From Stentor coeruleus (taxonomy: Eukaryota > Ciliophora > Heterotrichea > Heterotrichida > Stentoridae): a stretch of 45,310 nt of DNA. The position numbers were made by a program, and so were the translations under genes. Below the pieces are notes generated by a model that was given only the letters and a program-made list of their open reading frames with translations, did not search any database and was not told the DNA's origin. Where the stretch lies: the NCBI GenBank assembly GCA_001970955.1, contig MPUH01000571.1, positions 1 to 45,310 of the forward strand. The letters run 5' to 3'. Shown one piece after another: positions 12,201 to 23,907 of the stretch. The stretch's first letter is position 1. Each line of letters starts with the position of its first letter.

Positions 12201-15200
12201 CCTTTATTTGGATCATTAGTAGAAACTGTATATAACAACTTAAGAGATACTTATTTCAATTATTCATTAAAAATATGGACAGTACAGCTTATGAGAATAG
12301 TATTTAAAATGGTTAAAGAAGCTAAATCGTTGTTATCGAAAAAATATGACTCTTTATGGGCTCAGATATATAAAAACACAAAAACCAAGCATCATAAAAA
12401 CCCACTTGGGACAAGCACATTAGCTAATTCAATAGTCATAAACGATTCTTATATCCCCCAACAGGTTGATAAAAAAGGTGAGATTATCCTTAACACTATA
12501 GAATTTTTAAACTTATCAAGAAATCCACCTTCTATTGATACACAAAGTATGTATGAGTCAATATTCTTATGTAGTGTTATATATACTTTTGGAACTTGTA
12601 CTAAAGATAAACCACTTTTTCATAAAGTCATTTTAGATTTTCTAAGTCATCAAAGGGAGAATTATGCTTCTAATATTATTGAACAATTACTTCTTAAAAG
12701 TGTTTTTGATTTATGTTATGTTATTGAGTCACAAGAATGGGTTGAATGGGATAAAGAGCTTTTGAAAAACAAGAAATCTATGCTTAAAAGGCAGTTAACG
12801 TTAAGGAAATCAACAAGAGCGCTTGTTGAAGTGACTAAAGCTTTAGATTCAATGTATATACAAACAAAAGAGTCGAAAAAATATATTTATTGGCTTAGTT
12901 ATTATTTAAACTCAGGAATTTCTAGTGTTATTATAGGTCAGCATCAAAGCGGTAAAACTTTATTATCAACAACTTTACTTAAAAAACAACTCAGCCAAGG
13001 GTATCTTGGTTATTTGCCCATATCTTTAACTAGTAACACTACAGTTCAAAATATAAAATCTATAGTATCAACATCTTTAGATCAAGTTAAAGAATTCTAT
13101 TTTGCATGTGTTGGTGGGGTAAAACAATATGTTTATATTGATGATTTAAATCTAGACCAAAGTAATAATATTTATGAACTTTTAAGGTTCTGGAAAGAAA
13201 ATAAAGGGTGGTATAATAGCAATAATTTCTATTTTATTGGCCAAATGGAAGTTTTAGCTGTACATGGGTATAGTGCTAATAGAAGACTTTATCCTAGAGC
13301 GTTAAGACATTTTAATATTATATATAAAGAACCATATAGCAGTAAAGATATTTCACTTATATTTAGAACTACTGTAGATTCAGATATTGCTAGTATTTCA
13401 GAATCACGTGGGGATTTGTTTTCGACTATGGACCTAGCGATTGATTTTTTTAAGAAATTGTTTAAAAGGACACAACAGATAAATAGTGAGAGGTATGGAA
13501 TTAACTTATCACTTAGTGTGTATATGTTAGCTTTAAGGAAATTGGCTACACTTCCGAATTTGGATTCAAGCGAAGTAGATGAGTTTTTAAAAAGCATGAC
13601 TTATGTTTACAACTCCTACCTTTATCACCAAGTCCCTCAAGAATTCAAAGAGCTTCGTGAAGTCATGCAAACAACATTCCTTGAGTTTATGGGGCATTTC
13701 CAAAACGAGATCCCTAATGAAAAAAGTATTGAAGATTTTGGGATTATGGTTGACTGTAGTTATTTTACTGATGAAGCACCTGAAGATGTAGTAATGTCCA
13801 AAGAGCTTCTAGAAATTATAATCCCCAAATTTGATGAGGATGTAAACAATGCTAAAAGGCATAATTTCGAAGAACTCAAACCTTTACATTATGTATTCAA
13901 TAAACCTGAAGCTACACTTGGTAAATACATATTAACATATATCAGACTAATAAATGACTTAAAAGACTGTAACAATGTATCAATCCTTTGTTCACAACAT
14001 GAAAGTCATATACTAAAAGCCTTAGTTCATACTGCAGCTGAAACTCTTCAAATCCCCATCTATAGTTTTACTCAAAACGAATCCCATTTTAATGATTTCT
14101 CTTCAGTAAGCGAATTCTATTTACCAATCGAAGCTAAATTCATGTTAAAAGAAGTTGTCCATCGTACAGGAGGGAATAATGAACCAACAATAGTCATAAT
14201 CGAAACTAAAGAATATGCTAACGATGCATACGTTTTAGCTATCCTCGAACTTTTTAATGACATGTTCTCAGCTTGTGCTTTTAAAATGCCAACATGTTAT
14301 AAATACTACAAATTCATTATAGAAAAACTTAAAAAAAATGATATTGATATGAAAACTTTTTATGATGAACAAGTTATGATGAGTGCTTTGGAGAAAATAA
14401 AAAAACATGTGAAAATCGTAATTTTAGCTAATACTGGGTTTACTAAGTTTTCAAGAATTGAGAAATTGAGTATATTAGAAGAATTAAAACATAGATGTAG
14501 AACTCTTTTTAATTGTTCGAAAATTATATGCTATGAGAATATAAACGTACCTTTTTTTGTTGTACAAAGTATTATTGTTCAAGGGAGTGTATTGGATAAA
14601 TGGTTGAATAGTAATGATAGGAGTATTTATACTGATTTTTTAAAGAAATATTCTGAGATAATAGGGATGGATATGGTGAATAATTACGAAATAGAAAAAA
14701 TGTGTTATTTGACTGAAGAAATCAAAAGCCAAAACCTTTTACAGATACAAAAAAGTATAGACAAACTGAATTTCGCTATAGGAAAAGTGGATAAAATTGA
14801 AACAGAAATCGAGTCTTTTAGAGAAAAAGTTCAGAGTATCAATGAGGAAATGAGCATTTTGACTAAAGAAATCAAAGAAAAGTACAAAGAACAAAGTTTA
14901 ATCATAGCAAAAAAACAAAGAATCCGCAGTGAAGACTATATCCCACCTTTTGTCTTAGAGTTTCAAGAACAGAAACAGGATTTTCTAAAAACAGTCGAGG
15001 TTTCACGTTTGGAATTCGAAGATACACGTGAAGCTCTGACTAATTTCAAAAATGATTTTACTGAACTTGGAACAATGGGAACTTTTCAACCTGGTCTCAT
15101 ATTATGTGCTGCTTATATTCAATATCTCATAACGCCAAAAGGAAAATTCCCTCAGCCTATAATTTTAGAAGGACTTGAACCATTAGCAAAAGCACTTATA

Positions 15201-18200
15201 AACAATTTAGCTTTTAGTTTTGCATCAGCTGTAAAGAAAATCAAAAAAATCCAAATTGAATCTATTCTATACAATCAAGATATAGTGACCAGTCCTTTAT
15301 TCACAACTTTTGCTGGAAATAAAGGGCAAAAAGCTTATAAAACTCTAGTTAAACTTATAGAATCCATGCACAAATACAAAAGCAAACTTGATGAACTTGG
15401 AATTTTAAGACAAGAATGGCAGAAAACTGAAGATGAACACCCAATACAAATAAAAGAAGCTGTAGATCAAGTATCAGAAGAACTTACAAGTATATTAACT
15501 GAAGTTAATGAATCTATATTGAAAATCGAAATCCGTATGTCAAATCTTAATGAAACACAAGAAAATATTGAAAGGATAAGACCTAAAGCTCATCAAATCT
15601 TAAGGAATTTGAATCAGAAAAAAATCAAATGGCAAGATGAGATTTTGGTATTAGAAAAATCAATGGAAACATTACCAAGTTATAGTACTTATATATCTTT
15701 TATGATATTAATAGCTTTTACATTACCAAATCCATTGAGAAATAATATATTAGAAGCTGGAGCTGAATTAGTGAAATTAAGGGATCAGAATTTTCTTGGG
15801 GTTCCTAAAAGTCCAAGTGTGCATTTTGATCATGTTATAGAATTACAGACTAAAGGAAAAAGGTGGAAAGGGTATCATATATTGAGTAATTTAAGTTTTT
15901 TTCAACAAGTTGTCGCTGGGGTTAAGGCGGTGTTTAATTTTTATCTCCCATACCCAATGATTATTGACCCATTTAAGATATTTGAGGAGTTTATACATGA
16001 AGATGAAGGAGATGATTTGACGGTTTTAACTTTAGATGCTGGATTTGAGCATGTATTGGATAAACTTATGATTGAAGGACGAGCTGCACTTATTGTCAAC
16101 CCATCATACTCAATGCGTCTAGCATTAGTAAATCTTATAAGCACAAGGATTAAATATTTTATAAGCCGGTCAAGAAAACTTCCTCATGAAAACCTGACAA
16201 TCCGCATAGCAAATCAGTTTATAAAATTCAACCCGAATTTCCGTCTTTATATATGCAGTGATACTATAATCCCTGAATTCTCTGAAATGTTCACAGTTTT
16301 ATCTATGGAAATGGAAGGTAATGAATGGAAAACTATGCTTTATGCGAAAATACAAAAACATTTAGACCCAATTGAATACACAACAAAACTAGAAAATCTA
16401 AAATCAACATATATGCAAAAAGATCAAAGTTCAATGGAAGATAAAGAAGCTGTAAAAATCCTCACAGCAGGTTTCAGTAGCGAAAATCCTTTAGAGTTTT
16501 TTACTTTCCTACAGAAAATATGGAAAACTTTATATATAAGTGAATATGATATCCCAAAAGTTCATAAAAGTTACTTTAAAGATGATACGGATCATGAGAT
16601 ATTTGAATGTCCTGAAGCTTTAGATGAGTTGTATATGTTTTATAAGATTATCATGTTTACAAATAATGTAACAAAACCTTATGTGATTCAAGAAAGCACA
16701 TTAGTCGATATGATAATAGATACTATAAGAGAACTTAGTCATATAGTCCCAGATTTAACTATACCTCGTTTATCTCAATCAACTGAAGTCCTTTCTTATA
16801 TATTATTAGTATGGATATATTCAACTATGCCTAGTTATAGTGGTTTAATTCTTATTATGTATTTCGCTATGAGTAAACATTTAGATACATCCCCAGGAAT
16901 GGCTCAAGATATAACATCTTTATTTAAAGATATACACAATATACAGCATTTAACTTCAGAACAAGTTGTTAAAAACTTACAAAAAAAATACTTACACCTA
17001 CTTCCTGAAGGGTTTAGTGAAATGACTATAAAACATTTAGAGAATTTTGAATTGTATAGGGATTGTAGACTACCTAAAACTTTACCACCTGCAGTTAAAC
17101 TTTTTATATATGCGAAAATGCGTTTAGATCTTGTACCCCAAGCTACATTTGAAATGTTAACAGATCTTATGGGATATAGGTATTCATTTATGCCTCAACC
17201 TTTTTTCCATAAAATAGCTTTGTATTGTGAGTCTACAAGACCAGTTATTGTGATATGTGAAGAGAATTCTCCTTTAGAGATGATTAAAACTGAATGTGAA
17301 GAAATGGCTATACATTTAGAAACCCTACAACCTCTTTTAAGGATTGCAAGTGGGTCTGATAAAAGGGATAATGTGCAGATTAATTGTAAGTATATGATAA
17401 AACCTTTGACACAGAAAGCTGAGTTTAAGAAATGGTTTGTTATAGAAAATGCTAATGTAATCAACCCTAATGAAGTTGATTCTCTTATGAGTGCTATTTT
17501 AATAGCTATAAGTGATCCTTTATGTAAAGTATTATTGATATTATATGGAGATATTTCAGCTTTTCCTCATCTAGCACCGATTTTCGAACTCAGTTACCGG
17601 ATGTATTTTAAAGCTCCAAATACAGTCAAAGAACGGTTTATTGACTGGTGCTGCTGGCATGATAAAGCTTATTATATAAAACATCGTCGTAACATCTTAG
17701 AAAAATATCATTATCATCTTTCTCCAACACCTACCGTCACAACAAGACTCTTTTCTAAAAAAGGCATGAAAACCAAAGGTGTCCTTAGAAAACTCAGTTC
17801 AGCCTTAGTTTTTACAAGCCAAGTTCAAAACATCCTTTCTTTTACTCAAAATGAAGAAGTCGCTAATAAAAACCTCCTACTCCATCTTCCATATAACTTA
17901 TCATTATTCACATCTTTCATGTATCTTCGTAGTGAATTTACATATGAATTTATTCTTAGTTATATGGACACTTTACATATTATCAAAAATCTTATAGATT
18001 ATTTAAACAAAGTTGATGAAAAAGAAAAATTCAATGCTGTTATAAAATATGTTGATACTTTTTGGCCTGGTGAACTTACTGAAATATTTGAGACTATTAT
18101 GACAAATTCTAATAGTGTTTCAGTTATGGTTGATGGAAGAAGTATTATATATCCATTATTTGGGGCAACTAAACGTGAAGGTTATGATGGTATGGAAGCT

Positions 18201-19127
18201 TTATTAGAACTTATGTCTTCAGAAGATCATTTAAAAGTTGTTGGGGTCGAACATGCTAAACAAAAAGATAGGCAATTGAGGATAGGTAAAAAAGTTCTTG
18301 CATTTATTCCTGAGTTTTTACATAGAATGAAATCTTTAGTTATGACAAAACATATGAAGCAAAGTTTGGAAGTGAGGAATTTTAATATAGCGAATTTTGA
18401 AATCGAGAAACAAATTTTGTGTTTTAAGTCTATATTGCCAACTAAAGTTTCAATGCTTATAACAACAATAGATCCTAATGTTTTTGCTTTTTCACAACAT
18501 GAGGTTAAAGATTATGAAGGACTTTTTAATGATGTGACATCAAAACTTACAACTGTTGGGAAGTTTGTTCAGTATGGGAGTTCATTGTTGACTAAGAATT
18601 TGAATAAGATTTTTAAGGATTTAAAAGAAGATAAAGTGCCAAAGGTATGGAGGAAAAAAGAACCTTATTGTTTAAAAATGGCGACAACATGTACTGAATG
18701 GTTACAAACTTTAGCAAAAATTGTTGCTTCACCTTTAGAAGGAGATTTAAGGATGAGTTATAATCCTTTAAGGTTTTTTTATTTTCTATTAAGAACTCAA
18801 CAATATTCTAGGCTTAGTCTTGTTGCAAGGCCTGGAGAAGGGGGGATTAAAGGGCTTTGTTTAGTAAATGCGTTGATTGATAAGGATGATATGATTGTTG
18901 AAAGTAATACAGCAAATGATTTACCTAGTTTGGTTATAGAAAAAGATATAGAAAACAAATATGATTGTAATTATGTTGCTTTTGATATACAAGATAAAGG
19001 AAATTTAGTTTTTCTTCCGGCGTTTGACACTTCAGAGATCATGTTTGTATTTAGAACTAATCTTAGCCAAAGGTACTGCAGGTTTAAAAATATGAGAGTT
19101 GATGTTAAAAGGATTATGATTAGATAA
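6243..19127 (+). CDS. Divergent dynein heavy chain (two exons)
   Basis: Exons 6243-9986 and 10002-19127, joined across a 15-nt intron, encode about 4289 residues, a normal dynein heavy chain size. The N-terminal tail has a small beta module (WRPCSILKF...FFIKW, from about 213) followed by the R..I.F..E....F..(K/R)I..A helix seen in single-headed inner-arm chains. Motor features: AAA1 P-loop GNSNAGKTS (about 1551) with WGVIEEIHNVEVPVLS (about 1598) where WGCFDEFNRIEVEVLS is usual; AAA2 P-loop GTACCGKST (about 1821); AAA3 P-loop GQHQSGKT (about 2227) with YIDDLNL (about 2293). AAA4 lacks a P-loop (CSQHESHILKAL, about 2577). A coiled-coil stalk and microtubule-binding region cover about 2828-3128, then AAA5, AAA6 and a C-terminal domain. 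A ciliary microtubule motor or structural dynein is likely. The altered AAA1 and AAA4 sites suggest weak or altered ATPase use. A DNHD1-like protein is an alternative. Confidence 0.88.
9987..10001 (+). other. 15-nt intron in the dynein gene
   Basis: gtaagaaatatatag has GTA at the 5' end, AG at the 3' end and A at position 10. It lies in phase 0 and carries an in-frame TAG. Removing it joins ...FLLP to EISDDMRKE in one frame. Confidence 0.93.
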
Positions 19128-19546
19128 AATTAGTATAGTTTTTTTATGTTTATGATAAATTTTTTTTTGCGTTTTGTAGTTTATAATACTGGGTGTTAAG
19201 GTGTTAATTTATTTCTTAACATCTAAAGTTTGTCTGATATTTTGTTATAGTCATTAAGTGTAAAATAATATTTCATGAATTTACTTATAAGTTTTCAGTT
19301 TTATACTCTAAACCTAGGGTTTTTTCATATATTTTACAGTCATAAAATCATTTTTTTATCATAAAAAGCTTAAGTTTTCTACACAAACAACAACAAAGCT
19401 AAAATGCATTCAAAAAATGAAAACCAATCTTACAGTAAATGATAAGCTTAAAACCTACAAAACAAGCTTTTACACAATAGAAACCCTAAATCAAAAGTAT
19501 AAAACCATAAACCTCTATAAAAAAGCATCTAATAATATAATATATA
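19128..19546. other. Intergenic spacer between dynein and double-kinase genes
   Basis: T/G-rich for about 200 bp after the dynein stop, then A/C-rich (acaaacaacaacaaagc at about 19383) up to the ATG at 19547. No open frame worth calling. Confidence 0.6.
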
Positions 19547-22186
19547 ATGGTAGACCATGCTCAAATGCAGGAAAAACCAATCCACACGCTTAAAAACTAC
19601 ACAGACGAGCTCTCAGAATGTGAAAACGCTGAATCTAAACTATATTTCACCGTTAAAAAAATCATAAACCCAACCATCCACAGACTTACCAACTTACGCA
19701 ACGAAGTCAAATTGCTCCAATTCAGCAAATTATCTCATCCTAACATAATAACCCTTCTAAGTTCAAAAGAAACCTCAAACTTATACACTTTATACTATGA
19801 ACACTGTAACAATGGCCCTTTATCACAATATAACAAAATTGAATCATTAAAGATCTTCCGACAAATCTGCCTTGGGGTTGGATATTTACATAGAAAGTCT
19901 ATAATCCATAAAAACCTCTCAATGCAAAATATATTCATACACAAAAACATCGCTAAAATCAGCAACTTTGAATTGGCGGAAGTGGTTAATTCATTATTAC
20001 AAGATGAACCTATACCTCAAGAAATTCTTAATTCTATTGATATAGACTGGATTCCTCCTGAAATCAAAGCAGGTCATCAATTTACTAAACAGTCTGATAT
20101 TTGGAATTTAGGTTTGATATTTTATTATATGGTTTTTAGGGAAAATTATAAATTTGCCCCTATTCCTGAAAACTTGAAACAACAATATAAGGATATTTTT
20201 GCTATGACTTTGAATACTAGTCCAGAACAAAGGGCGAATATTGAAAGTGTATTAAAAAAAGTAGAGGAAAGAGTTATAAGAGAACCCCCGGTAACTGGGA
20301 GCTGCTCATGCTTTTCAAGTATTTTGTTTAAGTCTAGCAAGTCAACTTTGATTTTAGTTCATAAAGCTTTGAACTCTGAGTTCAAGTCAACGAATAATGC
20401 GATTATGGAGAGGCTGTTTGAAAAAGTTGCTGCGAAACCGGAGAAAATCGATAAGTTTTTTGCTGAGTTGCTCAATTTGAAAGAATTGAATAACGACACC
20501 GTACGGACAAAAGCTTTAATTTTGCTCTTTCTCTATATAAAACAAGGCCCAATAATGGCATATGAAAAAATTCCAGGGGTCCTTGAAGTGATTGACTACT
20601 TCGAAGATGCTATCTCAAAAATCCCTTTACGTGACCGTAACGAAGATTTCATAATCACAAGTCATTTTTTCTCAACAATAATCAAAATAAAATTCTATCT
20701 TATCCGAAGCCATTACACATTATTCAATGGTTCCTTCAAACTAACTTTTAATTCATCAAAAAGTGAAACAAAAAATCTAAGTAAAGATTTAGTATATGAA
20801 CTTTTAGACTACTGGGGAGTTTTATTATCATTTCATGGGAATTTACTTAAAATTGGTCATCATAAAGAACTTAATCGATTTATAAGGCTTATTATTGGAG
20901 AAGAACAAGCGAATTTACATAAACTTATGCATATGACTATAGAAGATTTTCAAAATGATCAGGAAATGAATAGTGTTGTTAGAATTTATTGTAATAATTT
21001 GTGTCAAGCGAAAGAGTTTTTTAAACAGGATCAGATTGAGTTTCCTATGCTTTTCCCTGAACAACAACCTTTGAATATATTGGATGATGCAGATGTCCAG
21101 AGGAGTTTTAGTTTTGTATCGAGTAATGAAATTAGACACCCTTATAATTCAAGTAGGAAGAATGGATTTGCCCCAGTTGATTTGGAACTTATGGAAAAAA
21201 GCTCTTCGGTTCTTCAAATTGTCGATAAAAAATCCCGTCCTCCAACAGAATACGGTACAGCCCGCAAGGGCTTCTCATCAGCAAATTCCGCTCACCTTCC
21301 GAAATTGCCAAAAAAGCCATCAATCGACCCATTATTCAAACTTCGGCCGTATCTAACCAACTACATCGTAACCTACAACGAATTAAAATTCCTCCGTCAA
21401 ATCGGTAGTGGATCATCATGTGAAGTCTGGCTTGGTGTCTACAAAAAGAGCCGCGTCGCTATAAAAAAGCAAAAATCCAACGAAAACCCTTCAATAAAAG
21501 AATTTTATCGAGAACTCAATGCTTTAATCAATCTTCGACACCCAAACCTTGTAATATTTATGGGTGTCTGCTTAGAAACCCCTTTATGTCTTCTAATAGA
21601 ATATTGCGCAGGTGGAGATTTATTTACTTATCTCCACAAGAGAAAAAACCTTTTTATAACCTGGGAACAAAAACTTATTATCTTAAAAGAAATCGCTAAA
21701 GGTATGCTTTATTTGCATTTAAATTCTTTTATTCATAGAGATTTAAAGTCTTTAAATGTACTTTTATATCATGAAGTGAATAAAGATTCTGATCCATTAA
21801 TCATAAAAATAACAGATTTCGGTTTAACTCGTGAATTTAAAGATGGGGATTTCATGACTGGACAACTTGGGACTTGTCATTGGATGGCCCCTGAGGTATT
21901 AAGTTCTAGTGCTTATAGTACAAAAGCTGATGTATACTCATTTGGAATTGTCATGTTTGAAGTTATTACTAGAGAAACACCTTATAAAGGAAAAAGTCAT
22001 GAAGAAATAAGAACTCAAATATTACATAATGGGTTAAGACCTGATTTAGATCTTGTTCCTCCACAGTGTCCACAAACTTTAAAATCTTTGATGAAACTGT
22101 GTTGGGATGGAAATAGTGATAAAAGACCTGGGTTTAATAATGTTTTAGACATTTTAGAGTCTGTGAGGTTTAAGAATGATGAATGA
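19547..22186 (+). CDS. Double-kinase protein: N-terminal pseudokinase, helical middle, C-terminal TKL kinase
   Basis: The 879-residue product has three parts. Residues about 30-245 are kinase-like but catalytically broken: the HRD-like loop reads HKNLSMQN (N123 instead of Asp), the DFG site reads NFE (N140) and APE reads PPE. Residues about 250-480 are helical; LVHKALNSEFK...TVRTKALILLFLYIKQGP is weakly reminiscent of ANTH/ENTH membrane-trafficking domains, a low-confidence inference. After a Ser/Pro-rich linker, residues about 606-875 form a complete TKL/Raf-like kinase: GSGSSCEVW, VAIK (K640), HRDLKSLNVL (D732), DFG (about 756), LGTCHWMAPE and a terminal CW......RP motif. Only the C-terminal domain should phosphorylate; the N-terminal one probably regulates or docks. 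The frame is intact, so loss of the N-terminal motifs is not a sequencing break. Convergent with the next gene, 107 bp apart. Confidence 0.9.
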   Translation: MVDHAQMQEKPIHTLKNYTDELSECENAESKLYFTVKKIINPTIHRLTNLRNEVKLLQFSKLSHPNIITLLSSKETSNLYTLYYEHCNNGPLSQYNKIESLKIFRQICLGVGYLHRKSIIHKNLSMQNIFIHKNIAKISNFELAEVVNSLLQDEPIPQEILNSIDIDWIPPEIKAGHQFTKQSDIWNLGLIFYYMVFRENYKFAPIPENLKQQYKDIFAMTLNTSPEQRANIESVLKKVEERVIREPPVTGSCSCFSSILFKSSKSTLILVHKALNSEFKSTNNAIMERLFEKVAAKPEKIDKFFAELLNLKELNNDTVRTKALILLFLYIKQGPIMAYEKIPGVLEVIDYFEDAISKIPLRDRNEDFIITSHFFSTIIKIKFYLIRSHYTLFNGSFKLTFNSSKSETKNLSKDLVYELLDYWGVLLSFHGNLLKIGHHKELNRFIRLIIGEEQANLHKLMHMTIEDFQNDQEMNSVVRIYCNNLCQAKEFFKQDQIEFPMLFPEQQPLNILDDADVQRSFSFVSSNEIRHPYNSSRKNGFAPVDLELMEKSSSVLQIVDKKSRPPTEYGTARKGFSSANSAHLPKLPKKPSIDPLFKLRPYLTNYIVTYNELKFLRQIGSGSSCEVWLGVYKKSRVAIKKQKSNENPSIKEFYRELNALINLRHPNLVIFMGVCLETPLCLLIEYCAGGDLFTYLHKRKNLFITWEQKLIILKEIAKGMLYLHLNSFIHRDLKSLNVLLYHEVNKDSDPLIIKITDFGLTREFKDGDFMTGQLGTCHWMAPEVLSSSAYSTKADVYSFGIVMFEVITRETPYKGKSHEEIRTQILHNGLRPDLDLVPPQCPQTLKSLMKLCWDGNSDKRPGFNNVLDILESVRFKNDE

Positions 22187-22293
22187 GATTTTAATGTTTG
22201 ATTATAAGATTTGAAATAAATATAAAGGGTTTTGTGATAATATGAAAAGTTTATGATTTTAGGATGTTGTTTATAATTTTACTTAATCAATAG

Positions 22294-23460
22294 TTAATTA
22301 CATTCTTCATCTAAAACATCGATGTTGTCACCTTTGCTTGGGGATGAGTGGAAGTCGATGTTACCTCCATTTAGAATCCAAGGATGGATAAGTATATCTT
22401 TTGAAGTAATTCTTGTTATAGGATTTGGGTCAAGTATCGACCTAATCAAATCACAGCAAGGTCTAGATAAATCTTCAGGGATTTCATAAATACCTTTTTT
22501 TACCTTATCAAAAACCCTTTTTTCTGTATTACCTTTAAATGGAAAACTTCCTGTCACTAAAACAAAAAGCAAAATTCCAGCTGCCCAAACATCAACTGGA
22601 GGTCCTGAGGAAGCTTGATGATTTATTATTTCAGGAGCCATATATGTTGGTGATCCACAAAAGACTAGAGTTTTTTTATCGTTAGAAAAACATGTTGCAA
22701 AACCAAAGTCAATAAGTTTTACGTTAAAATTCAAGTCTAATTGAACATTTTCCATTTTGATATCCCTATGTGTTATGTTTTTTTCATGGCAATATGCTAA
22801 TGCTTCAGTTATTTGCTTGAAAATCTCGCATGCTTCGGTTTCTGTGAGCTTTTTCGTGCTTTTCGCTACAAGGTGATTGTTTAGCGATATACCTTTTACG
22901 TACTCCATAACAATGTATAAATTGTTTTTCCCACTGATTTCTTCATAAAACTTCACAATATTGCTATGGTCGATTTTTTTGAGGATTTTAATTTCCCTCA
23001 TAACATTTTTTTTCAACGTCGGGTCTGCCAGATTTTTCTTGCTATAAATTTTAATCGCGCATTTCATCATTGTCTGTTTATGTGTAGCTAATTTAACCAC
23101 AGCATAAGATCCTTTACCAATATCTGACCAAACATTATAATTATCAAGAACATCCATTTCCACATTATTTGCCGTATCTGAAAGATCTTTAAAAGGTATT
23201 ATCCTAGCTTTTGCCTTAGGTCCAAAAGGTAAACTTGGTGATAAAGGAGCTTTTTGTATATAACCTGTGTTATTTAAGTTGGTATTTTCAAGACGTGGAC
23301 TACTACAAATTAGATTAGGCATTGCTATTTCATCATGAAGTAATCCTGCTGAATGATCACTTAAAGAATAACTATCATCTAAATTGTGAACAATAATAAT
23401 CTTTTTTTCAGGTGCTCTTTTACGGATTGTACCTTTACGAGTTATAGTTGAAGGTCGCAT
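22294..23460 (-). CDS. CAMKL-type serine/threonine kinase (SNF1/MARK/NIM1-like)
   Basis: The 388-residue product has a basic N-terminal extension of about 105 residues, then a complete kinase domain: GKGSYAVV (115-122), AIK (K137), HRDIKMENV (D233), DFG (251-253) and CGSPTYMAPE (268-277). The CGSP.Y.APE activation segment, PVDVWAAGILLFVLVTGSFPF and HPW ending are typical of CAMK-like kinases related to SNF1, MARK and NIM1. The residue normally phosphorylated by LKB1-type kinases (Thr two before the Cys) is Val here (LVFCGS), so that mode of activation seems absent. No UBA or KA1 domain is visible, and the C-terminus is a short acidic tail. Substrate unknown. Start chosen at the first ATG; in-frame upstream sequence is AT-rich leader. 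Confidence 0.9.
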   Translation of the reverse strand: MRPSTITRKGTIRKRAPEKKIIIVHNLDDSYSLSDHSAGLLHDEIAMPNLICSSPRLENTNLNNTGYIQKAPLSPSLPFGPKAKARIIPFKDLSDTANNVEMDVLDNYNVWSDIGKGSYAVVKLATHKQTMMKCAIKIYSKKNLADPTLKKNVMREIKILKKIDHSNIVKFYEEISGKNNLYIVMEYVKGISLNNHLVAKSTKKLTETEACEIFKQITEALAYCHEKNITHRDIKMENVQLDLNFNVKLIDFGFATCFSNDKKTLVFCGSPTYMAPEIINHQASSGPPVDVWAAGILLFVLVTGSFPFKGNTEKRVFDKVKKGIYEIPEDLSRPCCDLIRSILDPNPITRITSKDILIHPWILNGGNIDFHSSPSKGDNIDVLDEECN

Positions 23461-23907
23461 TTTATAAGTATTTAATTAAAAAAAATTTAAATTTTTAGGG
23501 GAAGTTTATATGGGAGATGATTATGTGAAAAATTTTTTTTTTATTTTTAGGTTTAGGAAGAAGATAAGAGATTTTTTTGAGGCTAATTTTGTAGGATGAT
23601 TGTATTAATGAAAGGTTTTTATAAATATGCTTGTGAGGTTTTTGATGTGAATTTTTTGATTTTTTTTAGAGGTTGGTGAGGAGTTTCTGTNTGATGTGAA
23701 GATGTTGATGATTTTTAGAGGTTGGTGAGGAGTTTCTGTGTTTTATTAAGATGTTGATGATTGGTGTAAGGGAAATACTTGGAGATTGGACTGGTTTAAA
23801 ATAAAATATATGCATATCAAAAAATATTGTGAAGTTATATGTTTGTATCATTAGACATAAAAATCTTACAAAAAACCCAAAAAATAATCATCTAAAACCT
23901 ATAAAAA
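23461..23907. other. Intergenic spacer with a single N and a short direct repeat
   Basis: T/G-rich beside the kinase start, A/C-rich beside the 3' end of the next minus-strand gene. The only open frame (61 codons) crosses the N and has no coding character. Confidence 0.6.
23663..23739. repeat. 28-bp direct repeat flanking a single N
   Basis: tttttagaggttggtgagga and its following 8 bases occur at 23663-23690 and again at 23712-23739, with an N at 23691. It resembles the repeat-plus-N at 3368 and is probably another imperfect contig join, though a short real tandem repeat is possible. Confidence 0.65.

Noticed and set aside
23666..23851. 61-codon open frame through the N at 23691
   Set aside because: It spans a suspected assembly join and has no coding character.
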